This document shows positions 42,125 to 51,053 of a DNA stretch of 64,000 nucleotides, piece by piece. Each line of letters begins with the position of its first letter. Positions within the stretch are counted from its first letter, which is position 1. A program made the position numbers and the translations under genes. Origin of the DNA: Tenggerimyces flavus (GTDB lineage: Bacteria; Actinomycetota; Actinomycetes; Propionibacteriales; Actinopolymorphaceae); assembly GCF_016907715.1 (NCBI RefSeq), contig NZ_JAFBCM010000001.1, positions 5,952,001 to 6,016,000 of the forward strand. The letters are read 5' to 3'. The notes below the pieces were generated by a model. The model searched no databases and was not told the DNA's origin. It was given only the letters and a program-made list of their open reading frames with translations.

Positions 42125-44875
42125 ATGCGGACGATCTACGCACCGTTGACCCTGCTGATGGCCCTCGTCCTTGCTGCCGTCAGCACACCCCTCGCCACCG
42201 CACGGACGGAGACCCCCGTGAACGTCGACGCCGCCATCAGGCCGGCCGGCGGTATGAAGGCCGTACAGACCGGCGGCAACACCGTCGGCGACGTGATCCG
42301 CGAGACGCGTCCCCGCGCGGACGGCTACCGCCACATCGACACGCCCGCCACGATCGACGTGCTGAAGCGGCTCGGCGTGAACACCTACGTCTATCTGATC
42401 TGGAACTCCCCCACCGACTGGGACGACCTCGTCCACGAGTTCGCGCCGGCCGCGGAACGCGCTGGCATCCGCCTCTGGCTCTACCTGGTGCCGCCCTCGG
42501 AGTGCCAGGACAGCCCGATCAGGCACGAGAACGGACGCTGCTCTCGCCCGTTCACCAACGACTACGTGCGCTGGGCCAAGGAGATCGCCACGCTCTCCAA
42601 GGCCCATCCCAACGTCGTCGCCTGGGCGCTCGACGACTTCTTCAGCCAGCTGCCGCCCGAAGAGGTCCAAGAGATGCAGCGCGTCCAGGACGCGATCAAC
42701 CCGCGGCTCGGCTTCTACACGACCGTGTACTACCACGACGCGATCAACGGCGCGTTCTACGACCGCTACGAAGGCCTGATCGACGGCATCATCTACCCGT
42801 ACACCGGCGCCAACAGCAACACCGAGGACGCCTCCCACGTCGGGCCGAACCTCGAAGCGATCCTGGCGCAGACCGAACCGCGAGGCCTCGGCGTCGTGCT
42901 GCTCGCGTACACGGGCCGGTTCCTCTCGGCAGTCACGCCACCCACCGACCGGTACATCGCCGACGTCATCGCCGAGACCCAGCCGTACCTCGACTCGGGT
43001 CGCGTCCACGGCATCACGCTGTACGGCCTGCCGATCGCGGACGAGCGCCCGCTCACAGCACTCAACCGCGCCCGCTCCGGCACAGGCTGGCTGAGCCTCT
43101 CGCCGGCCATCTTCGCCAGGACCGAGCCGGGCGACTTCGCCCAAGCAGAGCAGAGGATTCGTATCGATCCGCGGGCGAAGTCGTACGGCCTGGAGTTCTC
43201 CGACCTCGACATCTACTACGACCAGAACAGCACGTCGAAGCAGTACCACCACCGGCAGATCCTGGTCGACGGCGAGGTCGTATGGGAGTCGAACGAGCCC
43301 GGGGCTGGCGGCACCTGGCACCGCCACTACGTCGACCTCACCGACGCGCTGCGCGGCAAGCGAAGCGCCACGCTCGCGATCCGGCTGGTCGACAAGACCA
43401 GCCTGTCGCTCTGGACCGGGGTGATCGTGGACGACCTTGTCGCCAAGGGGTTCCAGCTCACCAACCCGGGTTTCGAGGAACGCGGCGGCTGGACACTGTC
43501 TAAGAACAGCGACTCGGTCCTCCCGGGTCTGTTCCACTTCGCCGACTTCGCGCCGAGCAACGCGCTGGAGGCGGCCAGGGCGGCGTTCGCGGGCAAGCCC
43601 CACGAGCAGTCATCGGCAGGACCTGCCGACCACGCCGCCGGCGACGCGATGGAGGGACAGGGTCGGCTTCGGCTCGCCGTGCAACCGTTCACGACGACGC
43701 TTGCCGGCGCCAGCGCGACCGCGAGCCAGGTCCTGACCGTCGATCCGGACTCACCTCGGTACGAGATCGACTTCTTCCAGACCTCGCCGCACACCCCGTA
43801 CCCGGGCTTCGACGGCGCGCATCAGGTGACCGTGCGGATCGACGGGAAGCCGGTGTGGACGCGGGACGCCAACTGGCAGTACCCGTTCTGGGAGAACGGC
43901 AACGGGCTGCAGGGACCGATCGACGTGACCGACTTCGTCGCGGGCAAGCAGCGCGTCACGTTGACGTTCGAGCTGCGCGGCCTCGCGCGGAGCCCGGCGG
44001 TAGGCCCGAACCGAGCGGTGGACTTCGGCTTCGACCGCCTCCAGACGGTGGGCCTCGCCGGTCGCGACTTCGGCTTCGAGACCGGTCGCGGCTGGCGCCT
44101 CACGTCCGAGGGTCCGCTGACCGCGGAGATCCACCGGCCGTCGCGGCGTGCGGAGGCCGGGCGGGTCGTGGTCAAGGCCGGCCAGGTGGTCGGGCGGCCC
44201 GGAACCACGGTCGCCGTCCCGGTGACGGTCACGAACGACACCGCGGCGCCGCTCACCGGATCCCTGACCGCCAGCCTGCCGGACGGCTGGTCGACCTCGC
44301 CCGCCGAGCAGCCGTTCGGGCCGGTTCCCGCCGGCGGCACGGCACGAGCGACGACCTCCGTCGTCGTCCCGGCGGACGCGGCCCCGGGCAGCTACTGGGT
44401 CGTCCTGGACGCGGACTCGTCCGCGGGCACGGTGAAGGCTGCGAGCCGGGTCCAGCTGGTCGGCGACACGATCGTGTTCACGCCGGGCACGGACGCCGAA
44501 GGACCGTGGCTCTCCGAGCCGGACGGGTCGCAGCTGGACGGCGAGATCTTCGACGGCCGTGGGCGGTTCGCGGACGCTACGACCTCGTTCACGTACCTGT
44601 TCGACCTGCCTCCGGACGTGGCCAGCGGCACGCTCACCCTGCACATAGGCAACCAGTACCTCGTGCGGGTGTCGGCCGACGGCGAGACCTGGCGGGAGAT
44701 CCTGCGCGAACCGCGGGAGATCCGTGACCTGTCCAACCTCGCCGACCACTCGTTCGACCTCGACGCGGTGCGCGAGCCGGGCAAGCCCTTGTACGTGCGG
44801 GTCGAGGACAGCAAGACCGACGACGGCTGGGGCGGCTGGCTGGGCAGGCTGCGGCTCGACCTCCAGTCCTCGTAG
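42125..44875 (+). CDS. Secreted glycoside-hydrolase-like protein, multi-domain
   Basis: 916 aa from ATG 42125 with an ACGGGAGA ribosome site. A signal peptide (LTLLMALVLAAVSTPLATA) is followed by a TIM-barrel-like region (residues about 20-330) with VLKRLGVNTYVYLIWN, WALDDFFSQLPPEE (an Asp-Asp pair on a strand end) and IIYPYTGANSNTED. Then come carbohydrate-binding-like beta domains (two 'NPGFEERGGW'-style modules) and an NPCBM-associated NEW3-type segment (PGTTVAVPVTVTNDTAAPL). It probably hydrolyses an extracellular polysaccharide. I cannot name the GH family. Confidence 0.7.
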   Translation: MRTIYAPLTLLMALVLAAVSTPLATARTETPVNVDAAIRPAGGMKAVQTGGNTVGDVIRETRPRADGYRHIDTPATIDVLKRLGVNTYVYLIWNSPTDWDDLVHEFAPAAERAGIRLWLYLVPPSECQDSPIRHENGRCSRPFTNDYVRWAKEIATLSKAHPNVVAWALDDFFSQLPPEEVQEMQRVQDAINPRLGFYTTVYYHDAINGAFYDRYEGLIDGIIYPYTGANSNTEDASHVGPNLEAILAQTEPRGLGVVLLAYTGRFLSAVTPPTDRYIADVIAETQPYLDSGRVHGITLYGLPIADERPLTALNRARSGTGWLSLSPAIFARTEPGDFAQAEQRIRIDPRAKSYGLEFSDLDIYYDQNSTSKQYHHRQILVDGEVVWESNEPGAGGTWHRHYVDLTDALRGKRSATLAIRLVDKTSLSLWTGVIVDDLVAKGFQLTNPGFEERGGWTLSKNSDSVLPGLFHFADFAPSNALEAARAAFAGKPHEQSSAGPADHAAGDAMEGQGRLRLAVQPFTTTLAGASATASQVLTVDPDSPRYEIDFFQTSPHTPYPGFDGAHQVTVRIDGKPVWTRDANWQYPFWENGNGLQGPIDVTDFVAGKQRVTLTFELRGLARSPAVGPNRAVDFGFDRLQTVGLAGRDFGFETGRGWRLTSEGPLTAEIHRPSRRAEAGRVVVKAGQVVGRPGTTVAVPVTVTNDTAAPLTGSLTASLPDGWSTSPAEQPFGPVPAGGTARATTSVVVPADAAPGSYWVVLDADSSAGTVKAASRVQLVGDTIVFTPGTDAEGPWLSEPDGSQLDGEIFDGRGRFADATTSFTYLFDLPPDVASGTLTLHIGNQYLVRVSADGETWREILREPREIRDLSNLADHSFDLDAVREPGKPLYVRVEDSKTDDGWGGWLGRLRLDLQSS

Positions 44876-44953
44876 CCGCCACCAGGCAGCGGGAATCGGA
44901 CGTCGCGTTCTCCATCGGTGGGGGCCGAAGCGTTCCGGCGCTAAGGTCCCACC

Positions 44954-45865
44954 GTGGAGAAGCGCCTCTCGAACGCCCTGCCGCTGATCGCCGCTCTCAC
45001 GACGGTCGTGATGTGGGCGGCAGCGTTCGTCGGCATCCGCGCCGCGGGGCGCGAGCTGTCCGCCGGGCCGCTGTCGCTCGGCCGGCTGGTCGTCGCGAGC
45101 GTGGTGCTCGGCATCTTCGTGGCGCTGCGGCGGGAACGGTTTCCGCAGCGGCGTGACTGGCTGCCGATCGTCGGCCTCGGCGTGCTGTGGTTCGGCGCGT
45201 ACAACGTGCTGCTGAACGAGGGCGAGCGACACGTCGACGCGGGCACGGCCTCGATGGTCGTCGGCGTAGGGCCGCTGCTGATCGCGATCCTGGCCGGTGT
45301 CTTCCTGCGCGAGGGCTTCCCGCGCCCGCTCGTCGCCGGCTTCGCGGTGGCGTTCGTCGGCGCCGTCACGATCGGCATCGCGACGTCGAGCTCGCCGTCG
45401 ACGAACGCTCTCGGCACGCTGCTCTGCCTGGGCGCCGCGCTCGCGTACGCGGTCGCCGTCGTGCTGCAGAAACCCTTGCTCAGCAGGGTTTCCGCGCTGG
45501 AGCTCACCTGGCTGGCCTGCACGATCGGCGCGATCGCGTGCCTGCCGTTCGCGCCGCAGCTGATCTCGGAGCTGCGGGTGGCGTCGGGCTCGACGATCGC
45601 GTGGGTGGTGTTCCTCGGCCTCGGTCCGACGGCGCTCGCGTTCACCACCTGGGCGTACGCGCTCGCCCGCACCAGTGCCGGCAAGATGGGCGTGACCACG
45701 TACCTCGTCCCGCCGATCACGATCCTGCTCGGTTGGCTGATGCTCTCCGAAGTCCCACCCTGGTTGGCGATCGTCGGAGGCGCGCTCTGCCTAGTCGGCG
45801 TCGTGGTCGCCCGCAACTGGAAGCCGAAGGTCAAGTCCCCGGCCGCTGCTTCACCCCAGCCTTGA
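44954..45865 (+). CDS. EamA/DMT-family transporter
   Basis: 303 aa from GTG 44954. Ten hydrophobic segments in two EamA repeats are visible, with GRLVVASVVLGIF, ERHVDAGTASMVVGVGPLLI and the second-repeat ARTSAGKMGVTTYLVPPITI. It is a drug/metabolite exporter of the RhaT/YdcZ-related superfamily with an unknown substrate. The 3' end overlaps the YdeI-like gene on the other strand by 35 bases. Confidence 0.9.
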   Translation: MEKRLSNALPLIAALTTVVMWAAAFVGIRAAGRELSAGPLSLGRLVVASVVLGIFVALRRERFPQRRDWLPIVGLGVLWFGAYNVLLNEGERHVDAGTASMVVGVGPLLIAILAGVFLREGFPRPLVAGFAVAFVGAVTIGIATSSSPSTNALGTLLCLGAALAYAVAVVLQKPLLSRVSALELTWLACTIGAIACLPFAPQLISELRVASGSTIAWVVFLGLGPTALAFTTWAYALARTSAGKMGVTTYLVPPITILLGWLMLSEVPPWLAIVGGALCLVGVVVARNWKPKVKSPAAASPQP

Positions 45866-46301
45866 GCAGCCCGACGACCTCGGCGATCCGCGCGACACGC
45901 TTCTCCGGGCTGCGCTTGGTCGCGCCGATGTACGTCAAGTACGCCTTGCGGTAGAACTGCGCGATCGAGTCGAAGAACTCGCCAGCCTTGGGTTCCGCGT
46001 CCAGCGCGGCAGCGAAGTCGGGATCGAGTTCGGCGCGCTGCGGTCCCTCCGGGCTGAGCACGACGGTGACCTGCTGGCCGTCGTCGATCCTGCAGCCGCG
46101 CCCCCACGCGGGACCGAGCACGAACCGGTAGCCGTCGCCCTCCTTCTCGAGCACGGCGCGCAGCCCCTTGCCGTCCATCGATCCGGTCAGGTGGTGGGTC
46201 GCCTTCGTTCCCCACACCTCGTCCGGATCGAACGGCACCTCGACGATGACGCGTCCGTCGCGCCCGACTTCCACCGTGGCCTTGAACGTCTGCGTACTCA
46301 C
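45831..46301 (-). CDS. YdeI/OmpD-associated family protein (DUF1905)
   Basis: 156 aa from GTG 46301, overlapping the upstream stop by 4 bases. The N-terminal 90 residues form the DUF1905 beta barrel (KATVEVGRDGRVIVEVPFDP, then VLGPAWGRGCRIDDGQQVTV). The C-terminal OmpD-associated helical part is FFDSIAQFYRKAYLTYIGAT then KRSPEKRVARIAEVVGLLKA. The family's function is unclear. It is translationally coupled to the LigD-type polymerase, a pairing worth noting. Confidence 0.85.
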   Translation of the reverse strand: MSTQTFKATVEVGRDGRVIVEVPFDPDEVWGTKATHHLTGSMDGKGLRAVLEKEGDGYRFVLGPAWGRGCRIDDGQQVTVVLSPEGPQRAELDPDFAAALDAEPKAGEFFDSIAQFYRKAYLTYIGATKRSPEKRVARIAEVVGLLKAGVKQRPGT

Positions 46302-47539
46302 TGTCCTGGCTTCCAATCCGGGTCGCGTGCCCAGGGCGTACCGGCGCCTGGGTCGTAGTCGTGCTCCAGCTCCTCCTGCGGCGGGCGTTCCGCCTCGGGG
46401 ATGTGCTGGAGGTTGATGCGGATGCGGTACCAGATCGAGCTCTGCCCGCGCATACCGTCGACGAGGATGTCCTTGGGCTGCAAGTAGTGCACGACGTCGG
46501 GGTGTTTCGCCTTCCAGCGTTCGAGAGCGTCCATCGACTCCGGCTTGGTCTTCGAGCGCGCGATCTCGATCAGCGGCATCGACGACTGGCGCCGGCCCGT
46601 TCCGCTCTTCTCCGGCTTCTCGGCAGGCCCGAGGCGTTCGGCGAGGTCGAGCAGCGCGTCGAGCGAGCCGGTCGTGTCCTCCATTCCCTGCCAGGGGTCG
46701 CCTCGTTCGGCGAACCTTTGGAGGACAGTGGGCAGCGTGAAGCTCTCCGGCCGGCAGTCGGCGACCTCGTCCCAGTCGAGCGGCGTCGACACGCGCGCGT
46801 CGGGCTTCGGGCGGACGGAGTAGGCGGACGCGACCGTGCGGTCCTTCGCGTTCTGGTTGAAGTCGACGAAGACGCCCTCGCGTTCCTCCTTCCACCACTT
46901 GGCGGTCGCGATGTCCGGCGCGCGGTTCTCGACCTCGCGAGCGACGGTCTCGGCAGCCTTGCGTACCTCGCGGTACTGCCAGCGCGGGTCGATGCGCGTG
47001 TAGATGTGGAAGCCGCGGCTTCCGGAGGTCTTGGGCCAGGCCTTGAGGCCGTGGTCCTCGAGGACCTCCTTGGCCACGAACGCGACGTCGAGGATCTGCT
47101 TCCACTCGATGCCAGGATTGGGATCGAGGTCGATGCGGAGCTCGTCGGGCCGGTCCAGATCCTCGGCCTGGACGGGGTGCGGATTGAGGTCGATGCAGCC
47201 GAGGTTGATCACGTACGCGAGTCCGGCCGCGTCCCGTACGACCGCCTCCTCCGCGCTCGTCCCGGACCGGTAGCTGAGCGTCGCGGTGTCGAGCCAGTCG
47301 GGCCGGTTGGCGGGAACGCGCTTCTGGAAGAAGGCCTCCTCGTCGATGCCCTTGACGAACCGCTTGAGGATCATCGGCCGGCCGTTGATGCCTCTGAGCG
47401 CGCCGTCGGCGACCGCAAGGTAGTAGTTGACGAGGTCGAGCTTGGTGTGGCCGCCCTCCGGAAAGATCAGCTTGCCCGGGTTGGAGATCCGGACGGCCTT
47501 GCCGTCGACCTCCAGCTCCAGCTGCTCCCTCTTCGCCAT
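46298..47539 (-). CDS. Stand-alone LigD-type primase-polymerase (AEP superfamily)
   Basis: 413 aa from ATG 47539. It matches the polymerase domain of bacterial LigD: ISNPGKLIFPEGGHTKLDLV, IDLDPNPGIEWKQI with the catalytic Asp pair, TSGSRGFHIYTRI with the nucleotide-binding His, and DFNQNAKDRTVASAYSVRP. The ligase and nuclease domains are absent, so it resembles the separate PolD/Prim-PolC proteins of mycobacteria (roles in NHEJ or gap filling). The extended C-terminus (from about residue 290) is a helical/basic segment. No Ku gene is adjacent. Confidence 0.9.
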   Translation of the reverse strand: MAKREQLELEVDGKAVRISNPGKLIFPEGGHTKLDLVNYYLAVADGALRGINGRPMILKRFVKGIDEEAFFQKRVPANRPDWLDTATLSYRSGTSAEEAVVRDAAGLAYVINLGCIDLNPHPVQAEDLDRPDELRIDLDPNPGIEWKQILDVAFVAKEVLEDHGLKAWPKTSGSRGFHIYTRIDPRWQYREVRKAAETVAREVENRAPDIATAKWWKEEREGVFVDFNQNAKDRTVASAYSVRPKPDARVSTPLDWDEVADCRPESFTLPTVLQRFAERGDPWQGMEDTTGSLDALLDLAERLGPAEKPEKSGTGRRQSSMPLIEIARSKTKPESMDALERWKAKHPDVVHYLQPKDILVDGMRGQSSIWYRIRINLQHIPEAERPPQEELEHDYDPGAGTPWARDPDWKPGQ

Positions 47540-47548
47540 GCGCCCAAC

Positions 47549-48211
47549 CTAGCCCGACGTCCGGCGTGCTTCGAGCCCATCCAGGATGAGGTCGAGGCCG
47601 TAGCCGAACTCGCTCGCGTAGTCGTAGCCGGGTTGCAGGACGTGGTCGGCGATCATCTCGGCGAGGTACGGGAGCTCGTTTGTGGGGAGCTGCTCCAGGA
47701 TGTTGCCGGCCACGTCTTCCAGCTCGTCCTCCGTACGCATCGGCAAGGCCGCCTCCTGCAGGACGTAGCCGTCGACGTAGCTGTCGATGAGCGAGATGGC
47801 GTGGGCGGCAAGCTCGATGGAGAACCCCGCCTCCCGGAAGACACCGAGCACCGCGTCGTTGCGCCTGAGCGTGGCCATGCCGGGGTTGGGGCGCGAGTCC
47901 AGCAGCGCGAGGGCCCAGCTGTGCCGCGCCAGAACGGTCCGCGCCTCCCCGGCGTGTGCCCTGATCGCGTCGCGCCAGTCCCCGGTGTCGGCCTTGGGCA
48001 GCGCGATCGCCGCGTACACGGCGTCGACCACGCCGTCGAGGATCGCGTCCTTGTTCGGAACGTGGTGGTAGAGCGACATCGCCTCCACCCCGAGCTCCTG
48101 CGCGACCCGGCGCATCGTGATCGCCTCCGCCCCGCCGCGGTCGGCGACCTGGATCGCGGCCTCGAGCACCCTCTCTCTGCTCAGCGGCTTTCGTGTCTCG
48201 CGCGTTGACAT
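47549..48211 (-). CDS. TetR-family transcriptional regulator (TetR_C-type)
   Basis: 220 aa from ATG 48211. The N-terminal HTH is LSRERVLEAAIQVADRGG, ITMRRVAQELGVEAMSLYHHV with the family's YxHV recognition helix, and NKDAILDGVVD. The C-terminal ligand domain is TetR_C-like (DWRDAIRAHAGEARTVLARH, then SYVDGYVLQEA). Two CTTAC-N4-GTAAG operators lie immediately upstream. The divergent F420-type oxidoreductase gene is the obvious target. Confidence 0.9.
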   Translation of the reverse strand: MSTRETRKPLSRERVLEAAIQVADRGGAEAITMRRVAQELGVEAMSLYHHVPNKDAILDGVVDAVYAAIALPKADTGDWRDAIRAHAGEARTVLARHSWALALLDSRPNPGMATLRRNDAVLGVFREAGFSIELAAHAISLIDSYVDGYVLQEAALPMRTEDELEDVAGNILEQLPTNELPYLAEMIADHVLQPGYDYASEFGYGLDLILDGLEARRTSG

Positions 48212-48212
48212 G

Positions 48213-48245
48213 CTTACGAGTGTAAGGCAATCTTACAGCTGTAAG
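48213..48245. promoter_or_regulatory. Twin TetR operators
   Basis: Two identical-arm palindromes: CTTAC-GAGT-GTAAG (48213-48226) and CTTAC-AGCT-GTAAG (48232-48245), centres 19 bases apart, between the divergent TetR and oxidoreductase starts. This is strong evidence for autoregulation and control of the neighbour. Confidence 0.85.
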
Positions 48246-48277
48246 GCTCGTTTCGTTTTTGAGAAGGAGATTTCACG

Positions 48278-48694
48278 ATGCCGATGCCATGGTGGTGGGG
48301 GCACATCAACAAGCGGGTGTTCAACCCACTGGCGATCTCGGGCGGCAAGTACCCGGTGCTGACCCACGTCGGCCGCAGGTCCGGTACCACGTACCAGACA
48401 CCCCTCGACGCCTTCCCAGTCGAGGGCGGCTACCTGTTCGTTTTGGTGTACGGGTCGCGCTCGGACTGGGTGCGCAACATCCTGGCCGCTCAGCGTGCCC
48501 GGCTGCGGGTCGACGGTCGGGATGTGGAGCTCGCCGCCCCGCGCCTGGTCGGGGAGGAAGAGGCGTTCCGGGCCATGCCTTCGGACGTTGGACGGCCACC
48601 GAAGGTGCTGCGCATCACGGAGTTCCTCCGCATGGACCTGGTGCCGGTCACGGAGCCCGCGAGCGAGCAGCCCGCCACCCGGCCGCTTGCTTAG
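48278..48694 (+). CDS. F420-type nitroreductase-family oxidoreductase (Ddn-like)
   Basis: 138 aa from ATG 48278 after GAGAAGGAG. It has the Ddn/FDOR-A split-barrel layout: YPVLTHVGRRSGTTYQTPLD (cofactor phosphate-binding GRRSG loop) and FVLVYGSRSDWVRNILAA. Relatives are F420H2-dependent reductases of quinones, nitroimidazoles and similar compounds. It is divergent from a TetR repressor, so it may be induced by an electrophilic compound. Its stop overlaps the HNH gene's stop by 4 bases. Confidence 0.88.
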   Translation: MPMPWWWGHINKRVFNPLAISGGKYPVLTHVGRRSGTTYQTPLDAFPVEGGYLFVLVYGSRSDWVRNILAAQRARLRVDGRDVELAAPRLVGEEEAFRAMPSDVGRPPKVLRITEFLRMDLVPVTEPASEQPATRPLA

Positions 48695-49944
48695 GCGGCC
48701 GGTGCGAAGCGGTGGTTGCGGAGTGGTCGTTGTTTGGGGTCGATCCAGTCGGGGGGTAAGAACTCCGGTAACCCATCGAGCGCTATTCGGACTTGCCAGG
48801 CGCCTTGATGGATCAACCGGTGATGGTAGCCGCAGAGCAGGACCCCGTTGTCCCGAGTGGTCGGACCGCCCTTACTCCACGGAACCACGTGATGGGCGTG
48901 ACACCAGCCAGGAGGCCGGTCACACCCGGGGAACGCACACCCACCGTCGCGGAGCTCGAGCAACCGGCGCAGCTTGCCTTGGAACAGTCGCTGCTGGGTG
49001 TCGGTCAGCAGTGTGACTCTGCCGGGCTGGTGTTCGGGTTTGACCAGGTAGGTGCGGTCGGCTTCACACATCAGTTGGTCGACGAGTTTGCGGGACAGTT
49101 CGATCCCGGTGTGCAGAGTCCGCCCACCCGTGTTCGTGACAGTCACGACCAGCTGGGTGGGATTCCCACCATGGGAAGGAACGAGCTTGTCGGCCAACAA
49201 CCGACGGCAGGCCTCATCCAAAGCATCCACGTTGCGCTGTTCGGGGAGCCGGGTGTCACGGCCGTCGGGTCCGGGCTGCGGCGCCGCCAGCGGGTCGAGA
49301 ACCAGCTTGAGGCGTTCCCCGACCACCTTGGGGAGCCGGGCGGTGACCCGCCACGTGCCCGACGTCTCGTCGAAGGACATACGCAGGAACCGGTCCCGTT
49401 CGGCGCTGGCTTCTTCCTGCTTGAGCTTCAACTCCAGGACCTGGTCGGCGAGGTCGGGGGCGACGACCATCAGCAGATGGTTCCCGACCTTCCCCAACAC
49501 CTTCGGGTCGAAGGTCGCGGCACGCTCCAGCAGAGTCGCCTCCACCTCCGAGCGCAGCTCGGGGGTCGAAATGTGGGAGGGCAGCAGCTGCACCACCCGC
49601 GAGATCACTCGCGCGTGCGGAACAGAAATCTGACCGTCAGCCAACGCTTGCGCGGTCGCAGGAAGCTCGGCATCGAGATGAGATGCCAGCTTCACCATCG
49701 CACCGGCCTCAGCCGAAGGAACACGAAGGACGCCGGCCACCCACTGCGCGGTGTTCGCGGCACCAGCCGACACGGCGAGGTTGCGGGCGTCGGCCTCGCG
49801 GATCAGCTCGAGCCGGCGGGCTTCGTGCCGGTGGAGTGCGGCCTGGTTGTCGAGGAGTGCGGTGGTGAGTTGGTCATCGGACATCGACCACGCCGACACA
49901 CCATCGGCGGTGCCGATGGTGTTCGAGCAGGCGGTCGATTCCAT
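48691..49944 (-). CDS. DUF222 / HNH endonuclease protein (13E12 repeat family)
   Basis: 417 aa from ATG 49944. The N-terminal DUF222 domain (MSDDQLTTALLDNQAALHRH, then TAQWVAGVLRVPSAEAGAMV) extends to about residue 300. The C-terminal HNH domain is CAFPGCDRPPGWCHAHHVVP then WSKGGPTTRDNGVLLCGYHH, with Cys zinc ligands and the catalytic His-His. Such genes are multicopy in actinobacterial genomes and in M. tuberculosis form the REP13E12 repeats, one of which serves as a prophage attachment site. Substrate and role are unknown. It adjoins a 1.1-kb gene-free stretch with a long inverted repeat. Confidence 0.9.
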   Translation of the reverse strand: MESTACSNTIGTADGVSAWSMSDDQLTTALLDNQAALHRHEARRLELIREADARNLAVSAGAANTAQWVAGVLRVPSAEAGAMVKLASHLDAELPATAQALADGQISVPHARVISRVVQLLPSHISTPELRSEVEATLLERAATFDPKVLGKVGNHLLMVVAPDLADQVLELKLKQEEASAERDRFLRMSFDETSGTWRVTARLPKVVGERLKLVLDPLAAPQPGPDGRDTRLPEQRNVDALDEACRRLLADKLVPSHGGNPTQLVVTVTNTGGRTLHTGIELSRKLVDQLMCEADRTYLVKPEHQPGRVTLLTDTQQRLFQGKLRRLLELRDGGCAFPGCDRPPGWCHAHHVVPWSKGGPTTRDNGVLLCGYHHRLIHQGAWQVRIALDGLPEFLPPDWIDPKQRPLRNHRFAPAA

Positions 49945-51053
49945 AGCAGAATTCTACCAGCCGGATCAAGTTAATGCTCAACACGGCAAAGGAAATCCCC
50001 GACATCATCCGCACCACAAGAAGCGGCGGGCTCCACAAGCAACCGCAACACGGCAGCAGACGGAAAAGGCAAGCAGGCCTGTCCCGGGGAACTGTTCCGG
50101 GGGCGGGGGCGGCGCGTGAAAATCTGGTGGCCGGTCCGGGGCGAGTCAAGGGCCGCAACGCGGTCGCGAAGCGACGCCTCTCTCCTCCGCGAAGCGCCCC
50201 AGAGAGGCGCCCTTGACGCGCCCCGGACCGGCCACCACAATCGACCGCCGCCACAGCCCGACCAGCTAATCGCCAAGCACAGTTGCGCAAAGCAACAGTA
50301 AGAGCAGAAGAACAGCACCGCCCCCAAGAGGCGATGATGAAGAGGATGGGAGTGACGGGGTGAAGGCAGCCGGGGGTGCGAGGCGGCATGCGGGGTGCGT
50401 GAAGTGGCAGCCCGGCGCGTGAAAGTGGCGGGCCGACGGGCGAGGTGACAATGGCGAAGACGATGGGAGTAGCGAGCTGGACTTCCGGAGCGTGGGGTGA
50501 AGGGATGCTCGCGCGGAGCGCAAAGTGGCGGAGTCCCGCGCACGAGAGTAGCCGGGGATGGGGCCTGCCTGGGTGGTGGCGAATGGCCGCGGGAGTACCC
50601 GGAGAGGGAGCGATGGCATCAGGTGGCAGCGGTCGATCGGTACGGAGAGCTGGAACGAGGCTGCGGAATGACGCGGTACGTGAAGCGATGGGGCCGACGG
50701 GTGTAGCGGCAGCGGGCACGAGAGATGGCCGCAGGGTGGCGGTGCTCGAGGGGCGAGATGGAGCAAGAGGATCCGGGACTGGCCCGGGAGTAATCACGGT
50801 GGGGCGATGATCAAGTGGTGGCGGGAGTGGTGAGACCGAAGCGATGGCCTTGGGAGTGACGGGCTGCCCGGGGGCATCTGCGGGTGCGGGAATGGCGGGT
50901 GGACGTGACGGGCGTGGATGATGGTGGACCCGGCCACACCAAGACCCAACGCCGCATCCCTAAGGGCCTCGATGGACCTGGGGCCAGAAACGGTCTAGGC
51001 CGAACCCGGCGCCAGGGTTGACCGGGTTGGAGCACCACGCGAAGGTCAAGGCC
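49945..51053. other. Gene-free 1.1-kb region with inverted repeat and purine-rich tract
   Basis: No frame here has coding character. About 49945-50120 is the HNH gene's leader. 50125-50237 is a long inverted repeat. 50320-50950 is low-complexity, with runs of GGCG, GTGA, GATGG and GAAG on the plus strand and few pyrimidine runs, giving strong G/A skew. Near the end, AACCCGG (51003-51009) and CCGGGTT (51022-51028) form a possible operator 26 bases before the next gene. Confidence 0.6.
50125..50237. repeat. Long inverted repeat with nested hairpins
   Basis: The left arm, 50125-50153, begins TGGTGGCCGGTCCGGGGCG. The right arm, 50209-50237, begins GCCCTTGACGCGCCCC. They pair over 29 bases with a single mismatch. 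Inside are GCCTCTC/GAGAGGC (50176-50182 / 50202-50208), TCGC-GAA-GCGA (50164-50174) and a CGC-GAA-GCG, giving a branched fold. It could be an RNA structure, a cruciform or a mobile-element end. Confidence 0.8.

Noticed and set aside
49874-50797. Open frames on both strands in the 1.1-kb gap
   Set aside because: They show low-complexity Pro/Ser/Arg/Leu composition, no family motif and no ribosome sites; treated as non-coding.
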